DNA of 64,000 nt from Sympetrum striolatum (taxonomy: Eukaryota > Arthropoda > Insecta > Odonata > Libellulidae), in assembly GCA_947579665.1 (NCBI GenBank), contig OX388343.1, forward strand, positions 98,461,657-98,525,656. The letters run 5' to 3'. Positions 1 through 13,223 of this stretch are shown here, in pieces. The notes beneath the pieces are model-generated. The model saw only the letters and a program-made list of their open reading frames with translations. It was not told the DNA's origin and did not search any database. Made by a program: the position numbers and the translations under genes. How positions within the stretch are numbered: position 1 is the stretch's first letter; the number at the start of each line of letters is the position of its first letter.

Positions 1-452
1 ATGTTCTATTTTATTTTATTATTGTGTAATTTCGTCTGAATGTTATATCTTATGTTTTGTCTTATTGTTTCCTTAAGGTTTACTATTGTTGTTTTTCCTG
101 TTTCTGATATTATTTTATTATTAATTTGTAATTTAGTTATAGTACTATTGCTTTTGTAATCTCCATGTTATATACAGCTTTCTTCAACATCTTTTAGCTT
201 GTACTATCAGTAGGTTTGCGCAGGTTTTTCACACCCCCTTTCTCTGTGGGTGTTTTACTGCTGTTTTAATTTTTCCTAAGATAACATTCTTAGGTTTTCT
301 TTACTTCCTTTCCTCCTAAAGTTTTCCTCTCTATTTCTATTCACATATACACAAGATTTTATGTGTATAATACCATTGACGAAAGGTTAGATGGAAAGAG
401 ACTTTTCAGTCTCAATCTCGCCTTTGATAAAGACCTTAATAATAATAATGTT
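1..452 (+). mobile_element. 3' end of a non-LTR retrotransposon (LINE), copy A
   Basis: This is the T-rich 3' UTR of a LINE, cut by the window edge on its 5' side. It aligns by eye with copies at about 32,100-32,675 and, less closely, 44,560-45,100. Shared landmarks are the box GCAGGTTTTTCACACCCCC near 219-238, a CACCC/GGGTG stem-loop (232-252), TCCTAAG and TTAGGTTTTC blocks, and a terminal stem-loop GAGACT-TTTC-AGTCTC (398-413). After these come AATCTCGCC, a GATAAAG version of AATAAAG, and a short TAA repeat tail (about 437-449). Tails of short tandem repeats instead of poly(A) are typical of CR1/L2-like LINEs; the exact clade is inference. No coding sequence of this copy is inside the window. 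The 94-codon frame that starts in the terminal hairpin at 391 runs out of the element and is not credible. Confidence 0.75.
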
Positions 453-2972
453 TTTCGATGAAATACTGGCTATTGAAAACAAAGTCGGAGAAACAGAGAC
501 CAGTAGAGCCTTTTCCACGGCCTATCAAATTAGACCATCAGCAGTCGACCGGATGGCCAGTGGCGGTGGTCGTGGGAGGAAGTGCCTCGGAGAGGAAGAG
601 ATGGGCGGGCCCGCGATTCCAAAAAAGGCGAGAGAGGTGCCGATAAACGCAATGCTGCCAACGAAGGCGGGTTAGGAGCCGATGCGTCTGCTCCGGAGGG
701 TCGTAAATCTTCCGCGAGACAACGGGGGCCATTCCTAAGGTTAAACTACGCCATCAGGACATAAGGAAAACAAACAATTCGCTTGGTGACCCCGCAACCC
801 CAACATGGTGGAACTTTCACTCCATCGCAGCGTGGAGTACCGCGTGACTTGGCTCAATCGCGAAAAAGTCGGCATAAATTTCACGAGGATCGCTCGCAGA
901 AACCAACAACGAAGAGGACGCAAATGAATATGAGCGGACGAATCTTTCTTGATTGCATGAAATTTCGATGCCAACGCACCAAATGAAGACCCTCATTCAT
1001 TCATAGATTAAATATTGAAAGGCGTAAAATTGAACCGATTACTAATTAAGATTTCCCAATTAAAAATAATCAGCGATAACTTACAAGTGACGAGATGCTA
1101 ACGTCACTTCCTTCCAAATACTGATTCATGTAAACACGATGAACGACCATAAGTGCACTTTTAACGAAAAAATTTAAGCAAGTTAGGGAAAAGAACGAGT
1201 CAGTTGTGTGACTTCTTAAATCATTCAGTAACAAGCTCGAAGTCGATTAGAGTAGATCGAAGGTACTTAACGTCAAAGCGTTTTAACTATCTCATATGTA
1301 AAATTTCAGAAAACAGAAAAAATGTGATTAGGTGCTGTTAGAGAACAGTAACTGAAGACTACGTTGCGAATCCAAAACAGCTTAACACGGATGTTGTAGA
1401 TGAATTGGTTAAATGACGATCTTATCTTTTACATACAAATACGATGATTTGTAGTAGTGATTGATTAATTTAACGGCGGTCTAAATTTTCATTCATGAAT
1501 ACTTTTACACGAGTTACAAACCGTAAGATATTACTATGAGGGGGGGTCTTTCAAACGAATACTGAACGGACTGAACAAGTTACGGTACTAAATTTTTTTG
1601 TCAAGCGAACCGACGAGGAATGGATGACATAAAATGGAGTCCGTATACGCACACGAATGGGAAAGCGACATCTTTTAATGAAAGCAAAGGACTGCCGTAG
1701 AGAAGCGAGTAACCGGTCACTCGTATACGGTACAAACACGGAATGAGGAATGTGCCGAACGACCGACTGGTTTGACGAGGGTGTTGACGTCTCGAGCACA
1801 CTCAGCACATCCAAAGGGAGAAAAATAAACAAATAATACGCGGATACGAGGGAGCAGCGATCACCAAGGAAGGAGACAAGAATAAACATTCCATCTCTAG
1901 AGATAATGGCGCCTTACAAGATGTAATTGCAACACAGCTGGGAATGCAACCAGCGAAATTTGAAGAGAGGTAGAAATAAATTTCGCAGATTGCAAACGTC
2001 CTCCGTATAATTATTATCAAGAATAAAAACAATACTTGAACCAATTGTATAAAGCGACTATTCCGAAGATCGCAATAGCAAATCTACACGCAATGCTGGT
2101 TGGCAGATTTTCGAATATTATGTTTAATTTTTAATTAAGTCAACGTCAGCCGTACAATTGCATCACTAAATCCAAAATATCAGAGCCCATGAATATGCAA
2201 TCGACTCGAACTTTATGACTGAAGCCATAATTACGTCGTTATGGCGAGCTCTGAGGTTTACGCTTTATCAATCGAAGGTTATCTTCGGCCAGTAAAGCAG
2301 AATCCTCTGGAGATAGCGAGACGTGGTAAAATTCCATTACGGAGGAAAAATCTTCAAGTGTTATCTAGTGATACCTTCCGACTAGTATTCATCATAATGT
2401 GATTTGAAAAAGGGACAACAGCCCAGGACGCAGTTATAAACATTACCTTTTATTTAAAATGGAAGTCGAAAGCAATTCAGATTTATTTTAGAAATATGAA
2501 TACAATAGAACTATGAATTTATTGCCTTCAAATAAAATATTTCAGAAGATTATAATTAGGTAAATAATGCATAAAAAGTGTTACATCTCATTCATACTAA
2601 TATCGTAAAACTACAAGGGTAAACAATAGCAATAGATCGATGAATTAAAAATTGTTGCATCCAATTACAGGATATCGCCTTAACACAACAACACTCGAGT
2701 GAGACATGTGAAGTAGACAGATAATTACACAGAGTGAATCTTGTTCAGAGGGATAACGATTCAATTGAAGATGAAATAGCAATATTAAGGAAATTAACGT
2801 AGGAAAAATAGTTGTCTACATGAATACGGGCAAATAGTCGAACACGATCCAGCCGATAGAAGAGCAGATCCTCAAAATTGTACTTTATAGATTACATCTA
2901 CACTTACTCAAAAAAACCCTCCAACCTATTGCCGCATACAATCTTACAGGGACGACGATAATCGCGGGATCC
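453..2972. other. Non-coding stretch, nothing recognised
   Basis: Both strands were read without finding a recognisable gene, RNA or transposon. CpGs are frequent. A GC-rich patch at 540-730 holds short overlapping frames of arginine- and glycine-rich composition. One is 582-764, about 60 codons and strongly charged, with no domain I know and no convincing splice sites. The minus-strand frames at 1,551-2,044 look like chance. Intron or intergenic DNA is most likely. Confidence 0.5.
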
Positions 2973-3140
2973 ACGGAGGGAATCGGTAAGGCACCATCTT
3001 CTTCACGAACGAGAAGGTAATCGGTGTGGCTCAAGCCCATCTTTTTGACGAACGAGAAGGGAATCGGTATGGCTCAAGCCCATCTTTTTGACGAACGAGA
3101 AGGGAATCGGTATGGCTCAAGCCCATCTTTTTGACGGAGG
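2973..3140. repeat. Tandem repeat, 43-bp unit
   Basis: Three consecutive 43-bp units start at 3005, 3048 and 3091, each beginning ACGAACGAGAAGG and ending CATCTTTTTG or a close variant. A shorter, diverged 32-bp unit (2973-3004, starting ACGGAGGG) precedes them, and a partial one (ACGGAGGG at 3134) follows. The last two full units are identical by eye. The first differs at a few bases (GGTAATCGGTGTGG against GGGAATCGGTATGG). Four to five units make a small minisatellite. Whether the number varies between individuals cannot be told here. Confidence 0.9.
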
Positions 3141-4865
3141 GAGAGCGAGGATCGCTCTTGCGTTAGGTCAACCCAGTTCGCGAGGAATCTTCGGGACGGC
3201 TGTGAACCGTTACCGGAAGGTATCGCGAGGTAGGGCACGCTAGAGAAGGGACGGCCCTGCCAACCTTTGGAATTCGTACGCGAAAGAACGAAAAAGAGAA
3301 ACGGGAGGAAGTTTCGCGGAACGTGAGTGAAGGAACGCATCATATCTCGGACGCCATTCATCTTGGCGGAGGACGGCATAATGGCGAAGATACTTTCTCG
3401 AAGCAATCTGCTGCGAACCGGAAAAACACTGCTCGTCGAACTTCTGTTTCTGCTCGAGAGAACACGAGATTCAGGAGTATTATTTTTATCACCGAAAACA
3501 TAATACCACCGAATGTCATCCAACAATTACGCCCTTGGATGCTACTTTTATCCAAAACATGAGGTTTGATAAGAGAAACTGGGTCGTTTATCTGTAGCGT
3601 ATGAGAATCCATCCGCCAATCTCTTGGTGACATGTTCTTTTGTTGAAAAGATTATCTCCATTGGATGAGAGACCTTGACCTAACTTGCACATTGCTGACG
3701 ACAAACCACCAACACAGAATTACTAGTAATAAATGCTAATTCAAAATTATAATCAATCTAATTTAAAAACTAAAGAAAATATCCCTTAAAGGAATTAAAA
3801 CATACATAGTAGATACAATTCTATAAAAAAATCATTTCAAATGTAAAAAAGTTTCAAAAGATATTCGTGAAAAGGAGAAATCTAAGATAAATGAGGGAAT
3901 TGTGGCGATTCCTTCTCCTTTTTAATAACACCGATCAAATTTTATTCGCTGATAGTGCCGCGTGAGTAATCGACGGATTCAATTTATATTAAAATTCGTA
4001 CAAGGACAACGAGACGGATATAAATCAAAGAAAGAGACAAATTACACCGCCGGGCATGAATATGGCCCGCATCACATCAAAAACAGCTGCCTACGGAGAA
4101 TTAAACGGGCGAAACAACTTATGGAGTTGCACGAACCAGCTCATTGAACCATCGAGTTAATTATGACAGAAACAACGGATATGGGTCAGAGGCAAAGACG
4201 CTTTCACTTCCCACGACCAATTGGAATCGGCTGAGTTCAAAGACACTCTCCGGAGGGATTCCGAACTAAACGAAAAGACAAAACAAAAAAGGGGAGGCTG
4301 AGAGTTGGCGTGAAAAAAGGAGCATGTGGTAGAGAAGACAGCGCGTTTCGTTGGGGAAAAACAATTCCATCTAAATAGTGGATAACTTCTGCTCGAACTT
4401 GTAGACTAAATGGCGTAAGCGCCGAGATAAAAAAAGAGATCGAGGGATTTCACGGAGAGTCACGCCTGGTCACGTGAGTGCGTCTGGACCAATCAAAGTC
4501 GGTCCATTGCGCAACAGAATCGAGAAAAGAGTGGCGGTCGGCGGAGACTGTTTGGAGTCGGCAACAGGAAAATCAGAGAAACGGATTCCTCGAAAGAAGG
4601 AAATCCGTAATTGCGGAGCGATTAGCTGAAATGAATAGTAATGCACCGTTTAGATCTTCTCTCCCAGAGTTTACCGATGATATTTGGCTGAAAAGTAAGC
4701 CCTGTGATCAGAAAATGTTCCTATTCGAAGATAAAATGAGAATCAACGAAAAATATGCTAAAAATACACAAATTCCATTTAATTATTTATCAAAAGACCT
4801 CGAATAAAAGTTTGAAATATTTCGCCTGAATATAGGTAACAATGAAAAACCACAAATAAAACTTT
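3141..4865. other. Non-coding stretch with one weak open frame
   Basis: A CpG-rich patch at 3,140-3,440 and AT-rich DNA after it carry no gene I recognise. The frame at 4,478-4,807 (+, 109 codons) is hydrophilic, with many Arg, Glu, Lys and Ser and a C-terminal part near FNYLSKDLE, but it matches no family I know. It starts just after a CACGTGAGTGCG string that looks like a splice donor. Chance is the simplest explanation. Confidence 0.45.
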
Positions 4866-5017
4866 AAACATCAGATTCGTAACTCACGAAGAATATCTTA
4901 AGAAGAAAGTAATATTAAACATCAGATTCGTAACTCGCGAAGAATATCTTAAGAAGAAAGTAATATTAAACATCAGATTCGTAACTCGCGAAGAATATCT
5001 TAACAAGAAAGTAATAT
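4866..5017. repeat. Tandem repeat, 51-bp unit, three copies
   Basis: Units start with AAACATCAGATTCGTAACTC at 4866, 4917 and 4968, giving an exact 51-bp period. Differences are minimal: CACGAAG in the first against CGCGAAG in the other two, and TTAAGAAG against TTAACAAG in the third. The array stops at about 5017, where GTAATATAAGC replaces GTAATATTAAAC. High identity between units suggests recent duplication or ongoing homogenisation. Confidence 0.93.
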
Positions 5018-6779
5018 AAGCTTGAATGTAGAAATGAAACCCACGGCAAGATGTACATGGCATTAGGAGGCATATGATATAATTAAAATGTCATCATACG
5101 ACACGTCTCAGTTTATACATGAATTTCGTAGCTATTATACGCTCAACATGGAATTTATTAGCTGACTTCATACTGTCAGTAAGTACCTAATTAATTATTA
5201 AAACAAACAACGTGGCTTAAGAGAAAATAGTTTCGCAAATGCTGTACTTGCTCATTTCTATCAAGTGTTTCGTTAAAGTTGAAGAAATATTTCCACGAAA
5301 TCTGAATACACAAGGACCCGAGTTAAGAGGAGCCTCATTAAAAATCACCCGAAAATCTAGCGCAAGAACACCTTTACAAAACCATGCAGCTTTGCAAAGA
5401 TTATAACTTGACCATAAGCGATGGAGTCCTCCGTAGACAGTTGAGTAATCTACAACCTTGGCGAAATACTCCATTAAGTCCACATTTGGAGCACAACTTG
5501 CGCCATTAAAAGCGCGGCAAAATCCATTCGGAGAGCAGGTGCTGACTGACACAAGACGAATTAAAACTTGGCAACAACCACCCCAATTTCCACACAGTTT
5601 CGGACCTTGAAAAATCTCATCTCTCGAGATGGACGTATGGAAACAAGGAGGTAATAAAGGCACAGACAAAGGGCATGAAAAGGAGGTGTCGGTGGGAGAG
5701 AAGTGCGGATCATTGCGAGACAAAGGAACGGTGAAAGGCGCTAATCGAAGGGAATTGCGAAAGAGCACGGGAAAGCAGCGAGCCCTGGCAGACTTGGGCG
5801 TAAGACGTTCGGCGTGAACTCCAGGCGCAGAAGGGGGACGCAATATTGGGCAACTTCGGTCCCTTTCGATACAATGGAAGGGCGGGGGGTCCCATTCATC
5901 GAGGTCGCTACTTCCAATGATATTTCTTGAAACGCCGGCCGAACCGCATGCACAATTAGCGGCGAAAGAACTATTTACTCGTCATTCCTCTGATGGAAAT
6001 TTTACGATGGTGCTGCGCGTGCAAGGGACGATGGTCATTAATAACTTCATGAGTGGTAAACATGAGAGCCTTCGTAATCATAAACCTAGTTTCTTCAGTT
6101 TTGATCGTGTTACGTTAGCTCTATAATATACTATATGAATAATAATCATCAGTGACTTATGGGTGACGGTTCCTTCTAAAATATAATACACCACCGTAAC
6201 TCGGGGCAGAATGGAATCTCTTTATGAAAACATTATAATTGCGGATAGTCGAGTGAAGCCGGTGATTTCCGCTAGAGCAGGTTGAAAATCTTAAAAATTA
6301 GTCCTGCAACTAATCAGCATAAAATGCCTCAATCGAATAATATAAATATAATGATATACATTAAATATTAAAGAGAAAACTCGGATGTATGAGAGAGAGA
6401 CCTAAGAGATGCATGATAATTTGCATCTTAAACTTGCAGGGGCTTTCCTACAGTTTGCAACTATCGGAGAATCCTTCGAAAATAGATTTCGTTTACTAAA
6501 CGATTCCAATACCGTTTTAAATTAAAAATTCACTTCACATCAATCACGATGTCTCGCCAATATTTTCAGAGGTGATGCAATCCTAACCCGCAAATACGAT
6601 TGCCCAATGCCAGAGAAGAAAGCTCATAAACAAGACCATCGAAAACAATCTGCTACTTTTCCCTCGCATCTTTTGATAAAATATTCATAGCCTGCCAAAG
6701 CGAAAAAAGAGAGATGATCGAATACCAGACAAACAAAGTAATCACCTATTTCGCAACGTATTTGCCACTTTTTCTCTAG
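5018..6779. other. No gene recognised; contains the longest open frame of the window
   Basis: The minus-strand frame 5,217-5,843 is 208 codons, the longest in the window. Its N-terminal part is rich in Pro, Ser and Arg, and it has scattered cysteines (for example SVSTCSPNGFC and NGASCAPN). I see no signal peptide, clear membrane span or known motif. Its length is helped by the higher GC content of 5,620-5,900. No flanking splice or polyadenylation signal supports it. I treat it as probable chance and record it only because it is the longest. AT-rich DNA at 6,130-6,780 shows nothing. Confidence 0.4.
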
Positions 6780-6929
6780 ATTAGAAGCGGTAATTAACGG
6801 CATCGAGGGAGACAGGTGATAAGGATGTGCTCATACCGTAAGAAAACGCCGCCGCCGGAGGAGGGAGAGAACCACGCGGTCCAGATAAGCCGGAGGAGGC
6901 AGATGAAATTCGGTTTGACTCATTACGGA
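6780..6929 (+). CDS. Candidate first coding exon, product unknown
   Basis: A strong acceptor-like string (TTTGCCACTTTTTCTCTAG, ending at 6779) and a near-consensus donor (GGA|GTGAGTAT, GT at 6930) bound 150 bp. All three frames have stops near the exon start. From the ATG at 6825 the frame is open for exactly 35 codons to the donor, which would leave phase 0. The encoded start is basic and proline-containing (MCSYRKKTPPPEEGENH, then SRRRQMKFG). I do not recognise it. The opposite strand (6,781-7,092) also has an open frame, rich in Ser, Pro and Ala, over the same GCC-rich stretch, so the openness may just reflect composition. Splice strings of this quality also occur by chance. Confidence 0.2.
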
Positions 6930-9900
6930 GTGAGTATGGTGACGAATTGAGACCTCCCGCAATTGGAATAGACCTCACACGTGTCTCCCGAAGGGGGTTC
7001 TTATAAATACAACGGCGAAGAAAATGCGTTTTACTCACGCCGATGTTATGCACAAAATGACAACCACCCGCCGTAGGGCCGAGGAGGTTCAATTGAGGAC
7101 CGAATTAAATCGGCGTAATTACGAAAGACTGCGACCGATCTTCGTCCTTTAATAGAACTCAATTGGGACGGGTGATCGAAAGGGGAGTAGCCATTAAGGA
7201 AAGGGAGAAGAATGACTACAGTCGACCGGCATCCGAAAATTTTCTCTCCGACCCTCAATTAAACACGAGTGACTCATTGGGGTCGATTTTTGTTTTTATC
7301 CTGGGTTTTTATCCAGTCGTTCTTCATCCACCGATGCATTATTTTATAATAATAAAAGCCACAGAGAATGATTGGTTGCGAAGTAGAATTCACTTTCAGA
7401 GTGAATGGCAAATTAAAAGAGATTCAGTTTTCGGTCCATTGAAGGACATCGGTGGGAAAGACAAACCAGTGAAAACAGTAGACAAAAAATTGATAAGAGT
7501 AGACGAGAAGTATTGGCGAAGGCTGAGTCTTCTAAGAAAATTACAAGCAGTAGATTGTTCATAACGTTAATAGTTGCAAGAACGAAAGGAGCTTGAGAAT
7601 ACAACGACACTAAGCACAAAGCAAACAAAGGAGACTTACGAGATAGACTCGCAGATGAACAGAAGAAATCTGACACGAGAATTCACTAAGAAACGAAAAA
7701 AATTTTTCGACGATTATCTCATCAGAATGAAGTCTATAGTTACATCAAGCATACTAGTATAATTTCTTGGAATTCAGATATTAAGAAAATGAACCTTTCA
7801 ATCACCTATTCTCGTGATGCGACATCAGGCATTAGACATTTCCTATTCCATGAAGCGTGTATAGTGCAACGCCCAGTAAACGTCAGAACGTCAACTTTAT
7901 TTTGTGACATTCATCCATAATACCCTTTCAAATTTGTACTAACATGATTGTGACTCTGTAGCAATCCTCGAGTTATTCGTTACGCTACGACGATGACCGA
8001 GTGATAAATTATATGTAAAAATTTTTAAATAAATCATTCTATTCTGAGTACTGTTGTCCAACGAGCGATACTCTTTGTTTTGTTTGCGAGCACGACAGGG
8101 TTAAAGACACCGTGACTCAAGCGGAAGACTTTAAAAAGACAAAATAAAAATCCCGCGGAGCAGCTGCCGAGAAAAGAATTGAAAAATTGCGAAGTTAATG
8201 AGAGGGGGATTCGGAACTGGCAGAGTGACATCAATTTGGGGGACTTTTTTTTCGCGGAAGGCTCGAGTTGGGTCACAGTGGACTTGTGCCATATTCTCCG
8301 GAGGGAAGAAGGCACTTGTATTGGTACAACCACTCCTAAGAGCAGGATGCCACGATAATGGCAACGTTCAGATTCTTAAGATTCTGTTTTGAAGGTTCTA
8401 ATTAGATTGAGAAATAAATCTAAACTGCCATCTTAAACACGTTTACAACGGATGACTTGAGGTGACTATTATTATTACTGCAAACATCATCGCTTTCAAG
8501 CTTAACTTCCTTCCACGGTAAAAACTTATCGAGGATAACGATTGAATATTAAAAAGAATAAACAAAACAAAAAATATTGTCTATTATAGCATCTTAAAAT
8601 CCTACAATTATAATCATAGAAAGAGAACAAATTATGAAAAATGGTTGTAATTGATGCATTTTCTTTACTTCCTTTACTTTTTTAGAAAATGTCAAATATG
8701 AATGTTAATAAAAACGAATGATAGAAATAACTTTAAACTGAATTTTACTTTTGCGAATACCTACTACCTAGGTTTTCGCGTTAAAGTTGCCTCTGAATCG
8801 CAAGACAATTATCAGAGTAATGCAATAGCCAGCGATGATCAATGCAATGCGCAACGTGGATGCAACAGTTAAAGCAATAAAAACGTGACATAACAGAATC
8901 AACGCAACTCATTGACTTAAAAGAAAAAAAAACGTACTAATTCTGCGACACGATTTTTTTCTTCAATTATTCTAAATGAGTTTATTAAGCAAATAAGATT
9001 CGCCCGAGTGGTTCAACGTAGATGAAGATTTTATGTAAAGGAGAGTTCGGAATTAACGTAGCCAGTCTAAATCGCTACGAGGGTGGCCCTCAAGCACCTG
9101 GAGTCGTTGCCCAATCCCGACACGCCCCACAAACCTCTGAATCAAGGGCCAAAATGCACGGCGCGTTCGCCATTAACTAAACGCAGCCCACGAAACGCGG
9201 TTTTAAAGGGAAACAAAACAAGTCTGGTGAAAAGTGAAGAGAGAGTTAATCATACGACTACTGATGAATTCCAAGGGAAGAAAACAAACTGAATGAAATC
9301 GGTAAGCAGAGTATGTTGAAGCTATCATCCAAACCAGCCATATGCTATGATTGGATAGGCTTGGAAAATTGTACTTTCTCACCAAACTTAAATATTTACA
9401 AAAAACAAGAAAATGGAGTTTGCATAATGCAAACTAACAGCAGTATGAGTCAACTATTATTTAAATAAATAATCCGATAGATTGCGAAAGAAAATTGCTA
9501 TTTTGCAGTGCACTCGATCGGAAAAATTTCGACAGCTTTTGAATTAATTGTCATAAAATTATGAGAATAACTAGAAAGAAAATACTGATTCAACTTAATT
9601 GTTGTTTAATTTCATCAAATTCGGCAATTAATAAAGCCTAAAAAACATTTAATAATAATCGTAATACGCAGAGTTATGAAATAATTATAACAAGTCATTA
9701 CACCAATCAGCATTTAAAAAATAGATTTTCAAGCGTAAAGCAACCGTACGCGATCTCTATATTATGATTTATGTAGATTATCATACAACTGTGTCATTTC
9801 TAAAATTTATCAAAAATCCGTACAAACGTGTTTTTTTGCTATATTATTTCCACACCAACACACATTAATGATTAACGCACAGATTCCTCTCCAAATAACA

Positions 9901-12900
9901 GTGCAGCGAGAGATAAGCAGTTTCAACTTTGACTTCATTTGAGTTAATACCAGATGTGATACACTATCCTTTAATGAAGTTAAAAAAGGAGACAATCAAT
10001 GTCAACTGATAACAAAAACAAACAACAACACCGAAGCAGTCCTACATTTTCCTTTTTTTTCGGATGGGGAAGATATTTGGTCGGTTGCTATGGAGAGGGC
10101 ACGTCGGATTTAGTTCTTGTTGCTATGGGACGCATGAAGGGCGATGGAGAGAGAAAATCATGCGACTGGCGCCCTTATCTGCAATTAGGTTCAGCTGCGA
10201 GATAAGGAGGAAATGACACTACTATTGCTCAAGTATTCTCGAAAAAAGTAGGTTTTATGTATTTAAACTCCACGTTCGATAAGTATCTTAGTGATGAGGC
10301 GGCATCGCTTGAATTGAATAGAAAAAGAGGGAATTGTGATACATCGGAGGACGAGACGTTCAGAGGGTGAGGGAAGAAAGCAAAAAGAAACCCAAACAGC
10401 AAGTTTGTGCAATGAAAGATGAAACTCTAATCTCTCTTTGAGTAAAAACGAAATATGGAATTCATTAACGCCAACTTCTGGGGAATGCTATTGAAGGAAC
10501 TTAATTTTTTAGAGAAATTCAAGAGGATTAGCGGAAAGAAAGTAAATTGTGAGCTACATATTTGAAATGGAAGAATTCTTAACAACCGTCCACGAATGTC
10601 GTGAAACTGAGATGTTTCGAATTGAAAATTTCCCAATGAAAATTGTGCTGACTACATCTCATAAACAACAAAATCTTCGGAAATGAAACTTATTGAAGGA
10701 TATTATATATAATGAGTCAAGAGCCAAGACTTAACACTCAAGAAAATATTCGTTTCATTTATTAGAATATTCATGGTTTATTTATTGAGCTAATTAGGTG
10801 AAGATACCATATCCTTTCATAGCTTATTTTATGCGAATTCCGATAAATAATTGATACATATATTAATAACTTCCATGTATTTATTAACTTCCTTCATAAC
10901 AGTCCTAAGTCTTTTAATCTGATTATACAGTCGGCAAACAAAGGAATGCCATATAACTTAGAACAGAAGATATCGATACACGCGAAAAAAATAAACCTCG
11001 ATAACAAACATGATTTATACTTTACTCGCGAACAATAGATTCGGAACTAATCGAGACTATTTTTATATAGGGCCACAAAAAAGATACGACAACATCACTG
11101 ATCAACACAAAAAGCCGAGTATAAATACTCAGGCGAGCGGAATTGAATTCTCTTCGCTTGCAGAATTCCACATTCGCTGATCATTGACATCTTTGGATTT
11201 CTGCAACATAGAACATTTTATTCGCGCAGTAAAACGAAGCCAGAAGAAAAGAGGCAAAACGCGAGGAAAGATAATGCTGACAGCGAATCTCCGATGCTGG
11301 CTCATTTCCGGTCTCATAAAGAAACATCGGAGAGGAAAAGGCTGTGGAATAGTCAATTCGAGACGCTGCAATAGAATTGAAACGGATTCGAAAAAGAATA
11401 AATCGGTGGGAGAGCAACGAGATTTGTCAGGAGAGCGTTGGCTGCGTAAGAATGCTTATCAAAAGTAGGACCCACTGACTCGCAGCAGCTGGGAGAAAAA
11501 AGTTCAGCGACCTTCTTGTTATTCATGAGCGACCTTTCATTTTTTATTGCTGGTAGCATAAATAAAGAATTAAAAGCTGAAAGACACGAAAAGATCGAAG
11601 GGGAATCCGGCATTTAACTCATTAATACATCCAAGTCGACAAGTACTGTTCCGTTTGGGAAGTCGACTCGAGCGTAGGAATAATTTCTCCCACAATATCC
11701 CATTGAGCAAATGAGCGGAGTACGCGCCTTCCGGGCGTGAACTCTGGTTCCGACCTATTCCGCCAGGTGTCTCCACAAATCGGCCAACGCTCCGCCGCTG
11801 CGAAACTTGCTCGTGAACGGACGAAAGATGTGAAAACCCGCGTTGAAATGAGAAATGTTTACGCAAAGATGTGCCTGCGATATAAAAGTGAGCGAAGATG
11901 GTTACTAATCGCTGATTTATATTATTTACCGAGAGCGAACTCGCCGCAATTCGGTACTCACTCCATAAATTATTACGTGACTAAGTACCGAATGAAGTCG
12001 ATTATGTAATTCGTATCCTTGGCTTTTGCTTGGTGGAACACGATAGCAAAAGGCTTTTAAAAATAAAAAAACTTGATTTATAAACTTTTATTTTAACTAC
12101 ACCTTAACTAAATTCTGCAGAATTTAGGAGTCTTGATAGGTTAAAGTCTAGTGAATACAATAAAACTCATCGCGAAAAAGAAAATTGATTGCATTCACCA
12201 TCAGCACAACCCATTCGCGATGTTTATTTTGACAGAAATTGGCACTAATTAATGAGATGCGGTAAGAGTCCTTAGCTGGATGACAGAACGTGATGATATA
12301 TTGGAAGGTTTGATCATTTTAAGACAAGTACGCCAAAGATAAATCGAATCCAATCGAGAGAAATCATCAACATTTGCGGGATGCGCGATAACTTTAAAAT
12401 GTGAAATTTACAGACATCATTAACACTACAAAATACCATTTTGGGTATTTAACGCCAACTGAATGGTTTAAAATGTTATTGAGGAATTACCTGAGGCTTT
12501 AAGTAAAATCGACGTCCATCTTTTGATGAATTAATTGTAGAAAAATAAATAAGAAGGTATCAAACGATTTCTAAAAGGATGACAAAGAAGAAATGAGTTT
12601 TCTAATTCGTCATATAGAATAAATGAAGTTTCGTTATCATGGGGGAACTCCAAAAAGAAGCACCATTTGCAAAATTTGGAATCCTCATCCGCTAATTCTG
12701 CTCCGCGATGTGCTTCTTTAGCACTTTTAAAACATGGGAATAATCCGAATCAGACAATAACATTAAAAATCTGATTTTTAGGAAACTTTTTCATGAAGGA
12801 GGCTTGTGTCTGAATGAGCGGTCTCGTTTCTGTTAAATCCTCCTCATTTCCTCTTTGCTTTTTAATATAGCATATTTGAAAAGACAGCTGTCCAGAAACG

Positions 12901-13154
12901 CGACCGAAAATGAAATATAAAAACGAGCACATGCATTATGGAGTGGGAGCAGAAACACTGATAACTAGAAAGAAACTCATTCAAAGTTTTAGTGACTTAA
13001 ATACAAGAAACAGTAAAACAAGAGACACAAAGGGCTCTTCAAATCTCTATACAAAAGCGTACTTTTGTTTTAACATCGTAAGCAACGTTTTATTAGAGGT
13101 TTTAGCAGTATTTGTAGCGCCACGCTGCCGGTTTTCGGAAACAACGGGAAGACT
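6930..13154. other. Non-coding stretch, nothing recognised
   Basis: Alternating AT-rich and CpG-containing DNA. Many frames of 60-135 codons (for example 7,163-7,564 + and 11,737-12,009 +) have no recognisable domain, no hydrophobicity pattern and no supporting splice sites. I found no tRNA gene, tandem array or transposon end here. Intronic or intergenic DNA is the likely content. Confidence 0.5.
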
Positions 13155-13223
13155 CGGATTACTGCCTGTATTTCTAAGAAAGTCCGGGCCTTTCCGTTTT
13201 TTTCAAAAATCGGCAGTAATCCG
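13155..13223. repeat. Perfect 12-bp inverted repeat with 45-nt loop
   Basis: CGGATTACTGCC (13155-13166) is the exact reverse complement of GGCAGTAATCCG (13212-13223). The 45-nt spacer contains shorter partly complementary strings. It could fold as a 12-bp stem in RNA from either strand. It lies inside a 144-codon plus-strand frame (12,910-13,344) that I do not recognise. No direct repeats flank it, so I do not call it a transposon. Confidence 0.8.

Noticed and set aside
5217..5843. 208-codon minus-strand frame, longest in the window
   Set aside because: No recognisable domain, no splice or polyadenylation context, and it sits in a locally GC-rich patch where long chance frames are expected.
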